From assembly GCF_001905725.1 (NCBI RefSeq), contig NZ_LIWB01000005.1, forward strand, positions 434,001-498,000: DNA of 64,000 bases, read 5' to 3'. This DNA comes from Streptomyces sp. CB02400. GTDB taxonomy: Bacteria; Actinomycetota; Actinomycetes; Streptomycetales; Streptomycetaceae. The translations under genes were made by a program, and so were the position numbers. Below are positions 35,496 through 43,325 of this stretch, piece after piece. Under the pieces are notes generated by a model. The model searched no databases. It saw nothing but the letters and a program-made list of their open reading frames with translations, and was not told the DNA's origin. Position 1 is the stretch's first letter, and each line of letters begins with the position of its first letter.

Positions 35496-36041
35496 TCAGC
35501 GGACGGTCTCCAGGACCTCCGAGGCGCCCAGGGCGTCGGCGATCTCGGTGACGGCGTCCTCGGTCATCGAACGCAACTCCTTCTCGCTCACGCCCAGGTC
35601 CTCCAGGACCTGCGCGTCACCGACCGGCCCGTGCGGCACGGCGTCGGCGCCGCCGGCGGACGCGGCGCCGTCGTCCGTGCCGTCGTCCTCGTCGTCCGGT
35701 TCACCGTCCTCCGTGCCGTCGAGGTCGAGGGCGTCCAGGTCGGTGCCGTCGTCGCCGGGTTCCCGGCCGAGCAGTTCGTCGGTGAGCAGGATCTCCCCGT
35801 AGCTGCTGCGGGCGGCGGCGGCTGCGTCGGAGACGTAGACCCGAGGATCCTCCTCGCCGTCCACGCGGACGACACCGAACCAGCCGTCCTCCTGCTCGAT
35901 CAGCACGAGCACCGTGTCCTCGTCGGGAGATGCCTCCCGGGCCAGGTCGGCCAGATCCGACAGGGTTTCCACATCGTCGAGCTCCGTGTCGCTCGCTTCC
36001 CACCCGTCTTCGGTGCGCGCGAGCAGTGCGGCGAAGTACAC
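35496..36041 (-). CDS. tRNA adenosine deaminase-associated protein
   Basis: A 181-residue acidic protein that always precedes tadA in Streptomyces as far as I know. N-terminal half is folded (YFAALLARTEDGWEASDTEL, EASPDEDTVLVLIEQEDGWF). A highly acidic Asp/Gly segment (about 95-145) is followed by a C-terminal helix pair (LGVSEKELRSMTEDAV). GTG at 36041 has GGGAG 7 nt upstream and beats an ATG at 36062. It abuts tadA with 2 bp between stop and start, so it likely acts with TadA. The mechanism is unknown. Confidence 0.82.
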   Translation of the reverse strand: MYFAALLARTEDGWEASDTELDDVETLSDLADLAREASPDEDTVLVLIEQEDGWFGVVRVDGEEDPRVYVSDAAAAARSSYGEILLTDELLGREPGDDGTDLDALDLDGTEDGEPDDEDDGTDDGAASAGGADAVPHGPVGDAQVLEDLGVSEKELRSMTEDAVTEIADALGASEVLETVR

Positions 36042-36062
36042 CGTGACTCTCCCACTGGTCAT

Positions 36063-36353
36063 AGGCGTGCCGGTTGGGGGTCCCCCCGGCGGAGGTGTTG
36101 CGGGCGGGGAGACGGCGCTCCGAGCCCCACCCACTCGGAATCGTGGCAGAAACAAGGCCATCAGGGGACGTCTTCGGCTCCCTGTGTCCGGCATTTTGAT
36201 CGCAGTACGCCGAGTGCGCCCACGAAGGACTCACCAGCGCACTCCTTGCCGCCACGTGCGGATCGTACGCGGACTCACGCGCCTTCCCCGCACGGGCACT
36301 TCGGCAAACGTGTGCGCGTGGCGCGATCTTCCCGCGGCCGGGTGCGATTTTCT
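36063..36353. other. Intergenic region upstream of the tadA operon
   Basis: Nearly 300 bp holding the promoter of the tadA operon. It contains GGGGGTCCCCCC near 36074, a short palindromic element often seen between Streptomyces genes. No coding frame is convincing. Confidence 0.4.
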
Positions 36354-36409
36354 CCGGTGCGGCTTGTCGGCGGAACCCGGTGCGGCCTGTCGGCGGAATC
36401 CGGTGCCGG
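36354..36409. repeat. 23-bp tandem repeat (2.4 copies)
   Basis: CCGGTGCGGCTTGTCGGCGG-AAC at 36354-36376 is repeated at 36377-36399 with two changes, then a partial third copy reaches 36409. It directly follows the stop of the small basic protein gene at 36410. Confidence 0.75.
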
Positions 36410-36619
36410 CTACCAGCGGAAGGTGCGCATGCGCATCGCGTGGCGCAGCCGGGCGGCCTTGGCGCGGCGCGGCTGGACCCGGTCGCGCAGTTCCCGGGCC
36501 TCGGCGAGGTCGCGCAGGAACCGGGCGCGTCGGCGCCGCCGCTCGGCCTCCGTCTCCGTCCCTGCCGGATCGGGTGTCCCGCGCGGCGACGGATCGTCTC
36601 GGTTGTCCTGCTCAGGCAT
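36410..36619 (-). CDS. Small Arg-rich protein
   Basis: A 69-residue protein with a polar N-terminal third (PEQDNRDDPSPRG) and a strongly basic helical rest (ERRRRRARFLRDLAEARELR, then AARLRHAMRMRTFRW). ATG at 36619 has GGTGG about 7 nt upstream. Charge pattern suggests nucleic-acid or ribosome contact. I recall homologs next to upp in Streptomyces but no function. A 23-bp repeat begins right after its stop. Confidence 0.65.
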   Translation of the reverse strand: MPEQDNRDDPSPRGTPDPAGTETEAERRRRRARFLRDLAEARELRDRVQPRRAKAARLRHAMRMRTFRW

Positions 36620-36756
36620 CGGTTCACCACCCCAGTCCGTCCCTCCCACCTTCCCCCGGACGGGCGGTTTGACGCCAGCGAACGAGTGATGGGCGCACGG
36701 GGGGCTTGCCGTGCGCGGGGACGCCGGGCCTGCCGGGCCCGGTTAATGTTGACGCC

Positions 36757-37392
36757 ATGCGTCTCCACGTCGTCGACCACCCCCTGGTCGCCCACAAGCT
36801 CACCACGCTGCGCGACCAGCGCACCGACTCCGCGACCTTCCGCCGTCTCGCCGACGAGCTGGTCACCCTGCTCGCCTACGAGGCCACGCGCGACGTGCGC
36901 ACCGAACAGGTCGACATCCAGACGCCGGTCGAGCGGACCACGGGTGTCAAGCTCTCCCACCCGCGCCCGCTGGTGGTGCCGATCCTGCGGGCCGGTCTCG
37001 GCATGCTGGACGGCATGGTCCGGCTGCTGCCGACCGCCGAGGTGGGCTTCCTCGGCATGATCCGCAACGAGGAGACGCTGCAGGCATCGACGTACGCCAC
37101 CCGGATGCCGGAGGACCTCTCCGGGCGTCAGGTCTACGTCCTGGACCCGATGCTCGCCACCGGCGGCACGCTGGTCGCGGCGATCCAGGAGCTGATCCGG
37201 CGCGGCGCGGACGATGTGACCGCCGTGGTGCTGCTGGCCGCGCCCGAGGGCGTCGAGATCATGGAGCGCGAGCTGGCCGGCACCCCGGTGACGGTCGTGA
37301 CGGCGTCGGTCGACGAGCGGCTCAACGAGCACGGCTACATCGTGCCGGGCCTCGGTGACGCGGGGGACCGGATGTACGGGGCGGCGGAGTAG
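36757..37392 (+). CDS. upp: Uracil phosphoribosyltransferase
   Basis: A 211-residue salvage enzyme making UMP from uracil and PRPP. The PRPP loop [11 protein letters not shown] lies near residues 128-138 and the uracil-binding end GDAGDRMYG closes the protein; [18 protein letters not shown] is the conserved middle segment. Family length. ATG at 36757 is the only start matching the usual [15 protein letters not shown]. The promoter is in the 137-bp gap after the divergent small basic protein gene. Confidence 0.95.
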   Translation: MRLHVVDHPLVAHKLTTLRDQRTDSATFRRLADELVTLLAYEATRDVRTEQVDIQTPVERTTGVKLSHPRPLVVPILRAGLGMLDGMVRLLPTAEVGFLGMIRNEETLQASTYATRMPEDLSGRQVYVLDPMLATGGTLVAAIQELIRRGADDVTAVVLLAAPEGVEIMERELAGTPVTVVTASVDERLNEHGYIVPGLGDAGDRMYGAAE

Positions 37393-37450
37393 GCCCCGCG
37401 CCCCCGCGGCTCAGTAGCTCTTCTCCGGCTCTTCGTAGCTCTTCTTCGGT

Positions 37451-38086
37451 TCAGCAGTTCTTCTTCGAGGCGGGCGTCGCCTTGGGTTCGGCCAGTGCGG
37501 TCAGGGCCCGGTCGGCGTCCGCCTTCGTCGTCAGGGTGTTGAATCCGTCGCCGATGATCAGGTCGACCTCGGTGCCCTTGCGGGCGGGGTCGGTACGGCG
37601 TTCGGCGTCGGCGAGCTGGGTGCCGAGCACCGGCAGCGAGGTGTCGAGGGCGGCGGCGGGCCCGAGGAGCACGCCGGTGCCCTTGACCTTCTTGTCGTAC
37701 TCCTTGGTCGCGTTGCCGATCTCGCCGATCTTGAAGCCGCGCTTCTTCAGCTCGTCGGCGGTCTTCTGGGCGAGTCCGCTGCGGGTCGTGGCGTTGAGGA
37801 CGTTGACCGTGATCGTCCCGGGCCGGGGCAGCGCCTTCGGGACGGTCGTACGGCTCACCGTGTCGGCGCAGGCCGCCTTGGTGCCGTTCGCGGAAGCGGA
37901 GCCGCCGCCGCCGGTGAACACGTCGATGAGCTGGAGCGTGCCCCAGCCGCCCACGCCGAGCACGGCTGCGGAGGCGACGGTCAGGACGACGAGCCTGCCG
38001 CGCCGCCGGGGCCGGCGCATCCGCGGGTACTTGTCACCCGTGATCCGGTACTGGCCGCCCATGCCGGGTGGAGTGAGCATGCTCAT
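37451..38086 (-). CDS. LytR C-terminal domain protein
   Basis: A 211-residue membrane-anchored protein. A basic N-terminal stretch ([10 protein letters not shown]) precedes one helix (LVVLTVASAAVLGVGGWGTL, about 33-52), a short Gly/Ser linker and an outward LytR_C domain (ITVNVLNATTRSGLAQKTADELKKRGF). The domain ends LIIGDGFNTL. LytR_C alone, without the LytR-CpsA-Psr catalytic domain, is common in actinobacteria and of unclear role in envelope assembly. ATG at 38086 (second ATG at 38080); no good ribosome-binding site. The protein ends in KKNC. Confidence 0.85.
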   Translation of the reverse strand: MSMLTPPGMGGQYRITGDKYPRMRRPRRRGRLVVLTVASAAVLGVGGWGTLQLIDVFTGGGGSASANGTKAACADTVSRTTVPKALPRPGTITVNVLNATTRSGLAQKTADELKKRGFKIGEIGNATKEYDKKVKGTGVLLGPAAALDTSLPVLGTQLADAERRTDPARKGTEVDLIIGDGFNTLTTKADADRALTALAEPKATPASKKNC

Positions 38087-38198
38087 GGGCGCAGCGTAGT
38101 GCGCTCGGGCGGCAATGCATACCAGATGATCATCCGACTGGGCGCAGCCCGACCCGAAAGGGTCAAACCGGGCCGCGCGGGGGGACGCCGGTCGAGCG

Positions 38199-38495
38199 TC
38201 AGTCCAGTTCGAGGACGCGGGCGTGCAGCACCTGGCGCTGCTGGAGCGCGGCCCGCACCGCGCGGTGCAGCCCGTCCTCCAGGTACAGATCGCCCTGCCA
38301 CTTCACGACGTGCGCGAAGAGGTCGCCGTAGAAGGTCGAGTCCTCGGCGAGGAGGGTCTCGAGGTCGAGCTGCTGCTTGGTCGTCACGAGCTGATCGAGG
38401 CGGACCGGGCGCGGCGCGACGTCCGCCCACTGCCGGGTGCTCTCCCGGCCGTGGTCGGGGTACGGCCGGCCGTTTCCGATGCGCTTGAAGATCAC
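38199..38495 (-). CDS. VapB-annotated small protein with ParB-like motif
   Basis: A 98-residue conserved Streptomyces protein. Databases often label it VapB-type antitoxin, but no toxin gene is adjacent. Its C-terminal part, WQGDLYLEDGLHRAVRAALQ, has the xDGxHRxxAA arrangement of ParB/Srx-like folds. The N-terminal part is polar (KRIGNGRPYPDHGRES). GTG at 38495 has AGG 8 nt upstream. The toxin-antitoxin label is probably wrong; I would treat it as an unknown conserved protein. Confidence 0.75.
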   Translation of the reverse strand: MIFKRIGNGRPYPDHGRESTRQWADVAPRPVRLDQLVTTKQQLDLETLLAEDSTFYGDLFAHVVKWQGDLYLEDGLHRAVRAALQQRQVLHARVLELD

Positions 38496-38689
38496 ACGGA
38501 AAGCCTACCGGTCAACGCGTTCCGGGCGCAGCCATGGCGACGCAGTGCGACGCCGGAAAAGGCACCCGAATACGGGGCGAAACGGGATGGTGATCTGATA
38601 TGACCGATCACGGGACCGAGCCATCGACCACCGCTTCCGAGACCCCCGGCCGTTCTTCCGCCCTCCCTGAGGACTGAGGGAGGCTTCCG

Positions 38690-38945
38690 TCCGCTTCCCG
38701 GAATCCCTCGCGGCCGTTGCTGCGGCCTCTCGCCGGGCTGTGGGACGCGTGCCGGGTCGCTTGCCGAAGCCGGGGGTTCCTCCGGTCGTCCCGGCGGCTC
38801 CCCGCCGTCGGCGGCGTCCCGGCGGACGGCTTCGGCGGCATCGTCGTAGTGCTCCGCGAGGTACCGGCACGCGGCGAACGCCTCGGGGCGTACGCCGCGA
38901 TCTCGTGTGCGGCCGGATCGTCCGCGGCGAGCCGACCGCGTTCCG
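38690..38945 (-). pseudogene. Frameshifted coding remnant after the siderophore-interacting protein gene
   Basis: The minus strand shows good codon bias in one frame from about 38945 to 38886 (RGRLAADDPAAHEIAAYAP) and then in another frame from about 38884 to 38700 (EAFAACRYLAEHYDDAAEAV, then RRDAADGGEP). Joining the two at the CCCC run near 38885 gives a smooth protein-like sequence. So there is a one-base deletion, or an assembly error. No start codon is evident, and the first frame reads back past the siderophore-interacting protein stop at 38948. The protein family is not recognised. The rest of 38496-38690 holds only a weak hairpin. Confidence 0.45.
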
Positions 38946-38947
38946 GC

Positions 38948-39670
38948 TCAGTTCGCGCGCCAGTACCCCAGTGCGTGCACCCGCTGCTTCGGCACGTCCA
39001 GTTCCTTGCGTACGAACGCCGACAGCGCGCGGGTGGTCGCGGTGTCGCAGGCGATCCACACGTACGGGTCGGGGGTGGACCGCAGCAGCTCGGGCAGGTC
39101 GGTCCGGACCTGTTCGAGCAGCGCCGCCCCGGCCCCCGACCGGGGCACCTCGCGCACCTCGATCCGGTCGGGTTCGGCCCGGAAGGGCAGCCCGTCGAGG
39201 GTGCCCTCGAACCAGACGGTCGCCGGAGCCGCACCCAGCGCGCCGAGCAGCGAGTTGATGGCCGGCAGCGAGGCCGGGTCGCCGATCGCGACGATGTGGG
39301 AGGGGCCGGGGTCCGGCTCCTCGAACCCCGTGCCCTGCACGGTCGCCTCGATGGTGTCGCCGGGCTTCGCCGCCCTGGCCCAGTCGCTGGCGCACCCCTC
39401 GTGCAGGGCGAACTCCAGGCTGAAGGTGCCGGCCGCCGGGTCGGGGTCGACCAGGGTGTACGCCCGCTGGTGCGGCTTGCCCGCGTTGTCGAACCACAGC
39501 CGCACCCACATCGTCGGGTGGACACCGGTCGCCGCCAGCATCCCGCCGTCGGTGAAGCGCACCCGCCGGTAGTCGGCGGTGACGTCCTCCGCGCCGGTCA
39601 CGGTGAACGTGAAGTCCTTCGCGCGGAACAGTTTGAGGACCGCGCCCTCCCAACCCCGCCCCTGCCCCAT
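38948..39670 (-). CDS. Siderophore-interacting protein (FAD-dependent ferric reductase)
   Basis: A 240-residue ViuB/SIP-type flavoprotein that reduces ferric siderophores in the cytoplasm. FAD-binding barrel (about 12-105) shows YRRVRFTDGG and QRAYTLVDPDPAAGTFSLEF; the C-terminal NAD(P)H-like domain includes HIVAIGDPASLPAINSLL and ending HALGYWRAN. ATG at 39670 has GAAGGGTGAAG upstream. The divergent gap to the acylase gene contains a near-perfect iron box at 39711-39729, so it should be induced by iron limitation. The C-terminus may be cut short: a coding-like stretch continues in another frame after the stop. Confidence 0.88.
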   Translation of the reverse strand: MGQGRGWEGAVLKLFRAKDFTFTVTGAEDVTADYRRVRFTDGGMLAATGVHPTMWVRLWFDNAGKPHQRAYTLVDPDPAAGTFSLEFALHEGCASDWARAAKPGDTIEATVQGTGFEEPDPGPSHIVAIGDPASLPAINSLLGALGAAPATVWFEGTLDGLPFRAEPDRIEVREVPRSGAGAALLEQVRTDLPELLRSTPDPYVWIACDTATTRALSAFVRKELDVPKQRVHALGYWRAN

Positions 39671-39710
39671 CGTGTCTTCACCCTTCGCGTACGATTTCGC
39701 CACGGTTCAC

Positions 39711-39729
39711 TTAGGGGAGCCTAACCTAA
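39711..39729. promoter_or_regulatory. Iron box (DtxR/IdeR/DmdR1-type operator)
   Basis: TTAGGGGAGCCTAACCTAA is a close match to the 19-bp actinobacterial iron box (TTAGGTTAGGCTCACCTAA type). It lies between the divergent siderophore-interacting protein and acylase genes, and its last base is the A of the acylase ATG. A DmdR1-type repressor bound here would block both genes when iron is plentiful. Confidence 0.8.
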
Positions 39730-42245
39730 TGGGAAATGAGGGCACAGTGGGTGGCGAGATCTTCCGGGACCCCTGGGGCGTCCCCCATCTGCGCGCGGGG
39801 AGCGCGAACGAGCTCGCGTACGCCCAGGGCCGGGTCACCGCCCTCGACCGGGCCTGGCAACTCGAGGTCGAACGGCACCGCGCGCAGGGCACCTCGGCCT
39901 CGTTCCTCGGCCCCGAGGCACTTCCCTGGGACCGTTTCGCCCGCCGCGCCCGCCTGGCCGACACGGCCCGCCACTGCTGGACCGAACTGCAGCGGACGGA
40001 CCCGGAAACGGCGGAGTGGGTACGGGCGTACGTGTCCGGTGTGAACGAGGGCCTGGCATCCGCCGGTGAGACGGACTCCGGCCCGGCGCCCGCGTCGGAC
40101 GGCAGCTCCGCCGTGAGCGGGACCGGCTCGGCGGACCACCCCGCCGGGGCCCCGGCCGGGCAGGCCGGCAGCGGGGGCCCGGTGTCCGAGGCCGCCCCCG
40201 AGTTCGCCCGCGCGGGCCTTCGTCCCGGTCGCTGGGAGCCCTGGACCCCGCTCGCGGTCTGGCTCTCCACCCACATCCTGTTCGCCGGCTTCCCCGCCAA
40301 GCTCTGGCGGGCGCACGTCACCGCCCACCTCGGAGCGGACGCCGTGGGCCTGTTCGCCTCCGACGGTCCCGGCACCGCCGGCAGCAACGGCTGGATGGTC
40401 GCCGGGGGCCGTACGACCACCGGGCACGCGGTCATCGCCGGGGACCCGCACCGCTTCATCGAGGACCCCGGCGTCTACCAGCAGATCCGCCTGTCCTGCC
40501 CGGAGTTCGACGTCGTCGGCCTCGCCGTGCCCGGCGTCCCCGGCATCGCCCACTTCGGCCACACCGGCACGGTCGCCTGGGCCATCACCAACGCCATGGC
40601 CGACTACCAGGACCTCTACCGCGAGCGGCTGCGGCGCACCGGCGCCGGGGTGGAGGCGCTCGGCCCGGACGGGACGTGGCACCGTGCCGCCCGGCACACC
40701 GAGACCGTCGAGGTGGCGGGCGAGGAACCGGTCGAGGTCGAGGTCATCGAGACCGACCGCGGCCCCGTCGTCATCGGTGGCCCCGAGGGCCTCGACGACG
40801 GCGTGCCCGAGCCCGGTGAGCCCCCGCTCGCCGTCGCCCTGCGCTACCCGCCCCGCGTCACCGGCGACCTCGGCTTCGGCGCCCTGCTGCCGCTGCTGCG
40901 GGCCCGCCGGACCGCCGACGTGGACCGGGCCGTCGACCTGTGGGCCGAGCCGGTCAACGTGGTCATGGCCGCCGACACCGAGGGCGGCACCCTGCACCGG
41001 GTGGCCGGCCGGGTCCCGGTCCGCTCCGAGGCGAACGGGACCCGCCTGGTGCCCGCATGGGAACCCGGCCACGAGTGGCGGGGCTGGCACGAGCCGCCGC
41101 GCGCCGGACTGACCGACGGTGTCGCGGTCATGGCGAACCAGCGCGGCCCGGCGACCCCGCTGGGCGTCGAGTTCGCCCCGCCGCACCGCGCCGACCGCAT
41201 CACCGCCCTGCTGGCCCGGCAGACCCGCTGGTCCGCCGCCGACATGTCCGCCATCCACATGGACACCCACCTCGCCTCCGCCACCCCCCTCCTGAACCTC
41301 CTCGCCACCCTCGACGGCCCCACGCCGAACGCCCCCGCTGCCGCTGCCGCGGTCGCGGTCGACGGCTCGGGCGGCCCTGTTGCCGGGAGTGACGGCTCGG
41401 GCGTGAGCGCTCCTGCCGCCCCGCTCGACGACTCGGCGTCGAGTGGTCCCTCCGCCGACCTGAGCGCCCCTGCCCTCGCTGCCGCTGCCGCTGCCGCTGC
41501 CGCTGCCGCGGTCGACGGCTCGGGCGGCCCTGTTGCCGGGAGTGACGGCTCGGGCGTGAGCGCTCCTGCCGCCCCGCTCGGCGACCCGGCCACCAGCGGC
41601 CCCCTCTCCACCCCCGCCGCCACCCTGCGCGACCGTCTCCTCCAATGGGACCGTCGGATGGACGCGGACAGTGCCGACGCGGCGCTCTTCGCGGCCGTGC
41701 GGGGCGCCGTCGTGCGGCGGCTCGCCGCTCACCCCGCCTTCGCCGCGGCCGCCACGCCACCCCCGTACCCCGAGGTCTTCCGCCCCTGGCTCGCCCTCGT
41801 CCCCCGCGTCGGCCACGCCCTCGAACACCTCCTCTCCGCCGAGGAACTGTTCGGCGTCGACCGCCCGGCGGTGGTCCGCGCGGCGCTGGAGGAGGTGGCC
41901 GCCCGGCCGCCCGCCGGCACCTGGGGCGACACCCACCGCCTGGCCCCCTGGCGGGCGCTGCCGCCGACCACGCCGTACGACGAACCCGGCCTCTCCGGCG
42001 ACCACGACTGCGTGCTGTGCACCTCCCCCGTGCCTGGTCTCACCGACCTCGCCGCGCGCGGCCCGGCCGCCCGCTACGTCTGGGACCTGGCCGACCGGGA
42101 GAACAGCCGCTGGGTGGTGCCGCTGGGCGCGTCCGGCGTACCCGGCTCACCCCACCACCGAGACCAGCAGCCCCTGTGGCTCGCCGGAGACCTGGCCCCG
42201 GTCCTCACCGACTGGGCACAGCTGAAGAAGGAGACCGATGTCTGA
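39729..42245 (+). CDS. Penicillin acylase-family Ntn hydrolase, iron regulated
   Basis: An 838-residue N-terminal-nucleophile amidohydrolase. The alpha part opens with EIFRDPWGVPHLRAGS. Self-cleavage is expected before Ser219 in TAGSNGWMVAGG. Conserved beta-chain elements follow: DPHRFIEDPGVYQQIRL, HFGHTGTVAWAITNAM, DYQDLYRERL. No clear Sec signal is seen. A low-complexity insert (about residues 540-620) contains a 73-bp duplicated segment. Family members cleave acyl amides, including antibiotics, signals and siderophore acyl tails (PvdQ). ATG at 39729 touches the iron box; GTG at 39747 is an alternative. It overlaps the GNAT gene by 8 bp. Probable role: siderophore deacylation. Confidence 0.82.
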   Translation: MGNEGTVGGEIFRDPWGVPHLRAGSANELAYAQGRVTALDRAWQLEVERHRAQGTSASFLGPEALPWDRFARRARLADTARHCWTELQRTDPETAEWVRAYVSGVNEGLASAGETDSGPAPASDGSSAVSGTGSADHPAGAPAGQAGSGGPVSEAAPEFARAGLRPGRWEPWTPLAVWLSTHILFAGFPAKLWRAHVTAHLGADAVGLFASDGPGTAGSNGWMVAGGRTTTGHAVIAGDPHRFIEDPGVYQQIRLSCPEFDVVGLAVPGVPGIAHFGHTGTVAWAITNAMADYQDLYRERLRRTGAGVEALGPDGTWHRAARHTETVEVAGEEPVEVEVIETDRGPVVIGGPEGLDDGVPEPGEPPLAVALRYPPRVTGDLGFGALLPLLRARRTADVDRAVDLWAEPVNVVMAADTEGGTLHRVAGRVPVRSEANGTRLVPAWEPGHEWRGWHEPPRAGLTDGVAVMANQRGPATPLGVEFAPPHRADRITALLARQTRWSAADMSAIHMDTHLASATPLLNLLATLDGPTPNAPAAAAAVAVDGSGGPVAGSDGSGVSAPAAPLDDSASSGPSADLSAPALAAAAAAAAAAAVDGSGGPVAGSDGSGVSAPAAPLGDPATSGPLSTPAATLRDRLLQWDRRMDADSADAALFAAVRGAVVRRLAAHPAFAAAATPPPYPEVFRPWLALVPRVGHALEHLLSAEELFGVDRPAVVRAALEEVAARPPAGTWGDTHRLAPWRALPPTTPYDEPGLSGDHDCVLCTSPVPGLTDLAARGPAARYVWDLADRENSRWVVPLGASGVPGSPHHRDQQPLWLAGDLAPVLTDWAQLKKETDV
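41355..41580. repeat. 73-bp perfect direct repeat inside the acylase gene
   Basis: Bases 41355-41427 recur exactly at 41508-41580, 153 bp apart (51 codons, frame kept). The spacer includes a (GCCGCT)n run coding poly-Ala. The inserts encode Gly/Ser/Ala loops such as DGSGGPVAGSDGSG. The T-ending codons in these runs differ from the surrounding gene. Confidence 0.85.
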
Positions 42246-42849
42246 CCCGTACGCCTCCCGCGCCGCCGTCCACGAGCAGGCGGTCGACGGCTTCGGCACC
42301 GTACGCGTCCTGCCGCTGGACCCGGCCGCCGACGCACCCCTCCTGCACCGCTGGGTGAGCGAGGAACGCGCCGTCTTCTGGGGCATGAACGGCCTCACCG
42401 CACAGCGGGTCGCCGAGATCTACGCCCACATGGACACCCTCGACACCCACCACGCGTACCTCGTCCTCAAGGACGGCGAACCCGCCGCGCTGCTCCAGAC
42501 GTACGAACCGGAGGCCGACCGCGTGGGCGACTGCTACCCCGTCGAACCCGGCGACATCGGCGTCCACCTGCTGCTCGCCCCCGCCACCGGAACCGGGAGT
42601 CCGCGCCCCGGCTGGACCGCCGCTCTGACGGGCGTCCTGACCGCGTACGTCCTGCTCGGCCTCGACCGGAAGCGCATAGTGGTCGACCCGGACGTGGCCA
42701 ACGAGAAGGCCGTCGCCCGCTTCCTCAAGCAGGGTTTCACCGCCGGCCCCGTGGTCGTACTCCCGGAGATCGACCTCCCGGACGTGTACCTGCCCGAGAA
42801 GAAGGCACAACTCGCCTTCCTCACCCGCGAGGTAGCCTTCGGCGGGTGA
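42238..42849 (+). CDS. Siderophore-type GNAT acyltransferase (IucB/DesC-like)
   Basis: A 203-residue N-acyltransferase of the IucB/RhbD/DesC type (acyltransf_8), which acylates N-hydroxylysine or similar amines in siderophore synthesis. Visible family blocks are WVSEERAVFWGMNGLT, YPVEPGDIGVHLLLAP, and the acyl-CoA/substrate region RIVVDPDVANEKAVARFLKQ, ending GPVVVLPEIDLPDVYLPE. ATG at 42238 has AAGGAG upstream and overlaps the acylase stop, so the two proteins are made together. With the iron box upstream, an acyl removal-acyl addition pair on a siderophore is the natural reading. No NIS synthetase or hydroxylase is in the window. Confidence 0.85.
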   Translation: MSDPYASRAAVHEQAVDGFGTVRVLPLDPAADAPLLHRWVSEERAVFWGMNGLTAQRVAEIYAHMDTLDTHHAYLVLKDGEPAALLQTYEPEADRVGDCYPVEPGDIGVHLLLAPATGTGSPRPGWTAALTGVLTAYVLLGLDRKRIVVDPDVANEKAVARFLKQGFTAGPVVVLPEIDLPDVYLPEKKAQLAFLTREVAFGG

Positions 42850-43325
42850 CCCCCGACGACTTCGTCGCCCACTACGGACTGGAGCCGATCCCCCGCGAGG
42901 GCGGCCGGTTCCGGCAGACCTGGGCCGGTCCCGCACGCCCCGACGGCCGCCCCGAGGGCACCGCCATCATCGCCCTGCTCACCGACGCCCCCGGTGACTT
43001 CTCCGCCCTGCACCGCCTGCCCGCCGACGAGATCTGGCACTTCCACCTCGGCGACCCGCTCCACCTGCTCCTCCTCGCCCCCGACGGCACCGCCCGTACC
43101 CCCGTGCTCGGCCCGGACGTCCTCGGCGGCCAGCACCTCCAGCTCACCGTCCCGGCCGGCACCTGGATGGGCGCGCGGGTGGCGGCGGGCGGCGCCTGGA
43201 CGCTGTTCGGCTGCACGATGGCACCCGGCTTCACCTACGAGGGCTACGAGCACGGCGACGCGGCGGAACTGACGGCGCGCTACCCGGACCGGGCGGCACT
43301 CATCGTGGAACTCTGCCGTCCATGA
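42846..43325 (+). CDS. Cupin_5 (DUF985) family protein
   Basis: A 159-residue cupin with the DUF985 signature: YGLEPIPREGGRFRQTW, SALHRLPADEIWHFHLGDPL, and VPAGTWMGARV. Conserved His residues in the barrel (WHFH) may bind metal or sugar. GTG overlaps the GNAT stop by 4 bp and its own stop overlaps the SDR start, so it is in a strictly coupled chain of four genes from the iron box onward. DUF985 has no established activity. Confidence 0.85.
   Translation: MTPDDFVAHYGLEPIPREGGRFRQTWAGPARPDGRPEGTAIIALLTDAPGDFSALHRLPADEIWHFHLGDPLHLLLLAPDGTARTPVLGPDVLGGQHLQLTVPAGTWMGARVAAGGAWTLFGCTMAPGFTYEGYEHGDAAELTARYPDRAALIVELCRP

Noticed and set aside
38199-38495. Toxin-antitoxin locus
   Set aside because: Only a VapB-labelled protein is present; no neighbouring ORF looks like a toxin.
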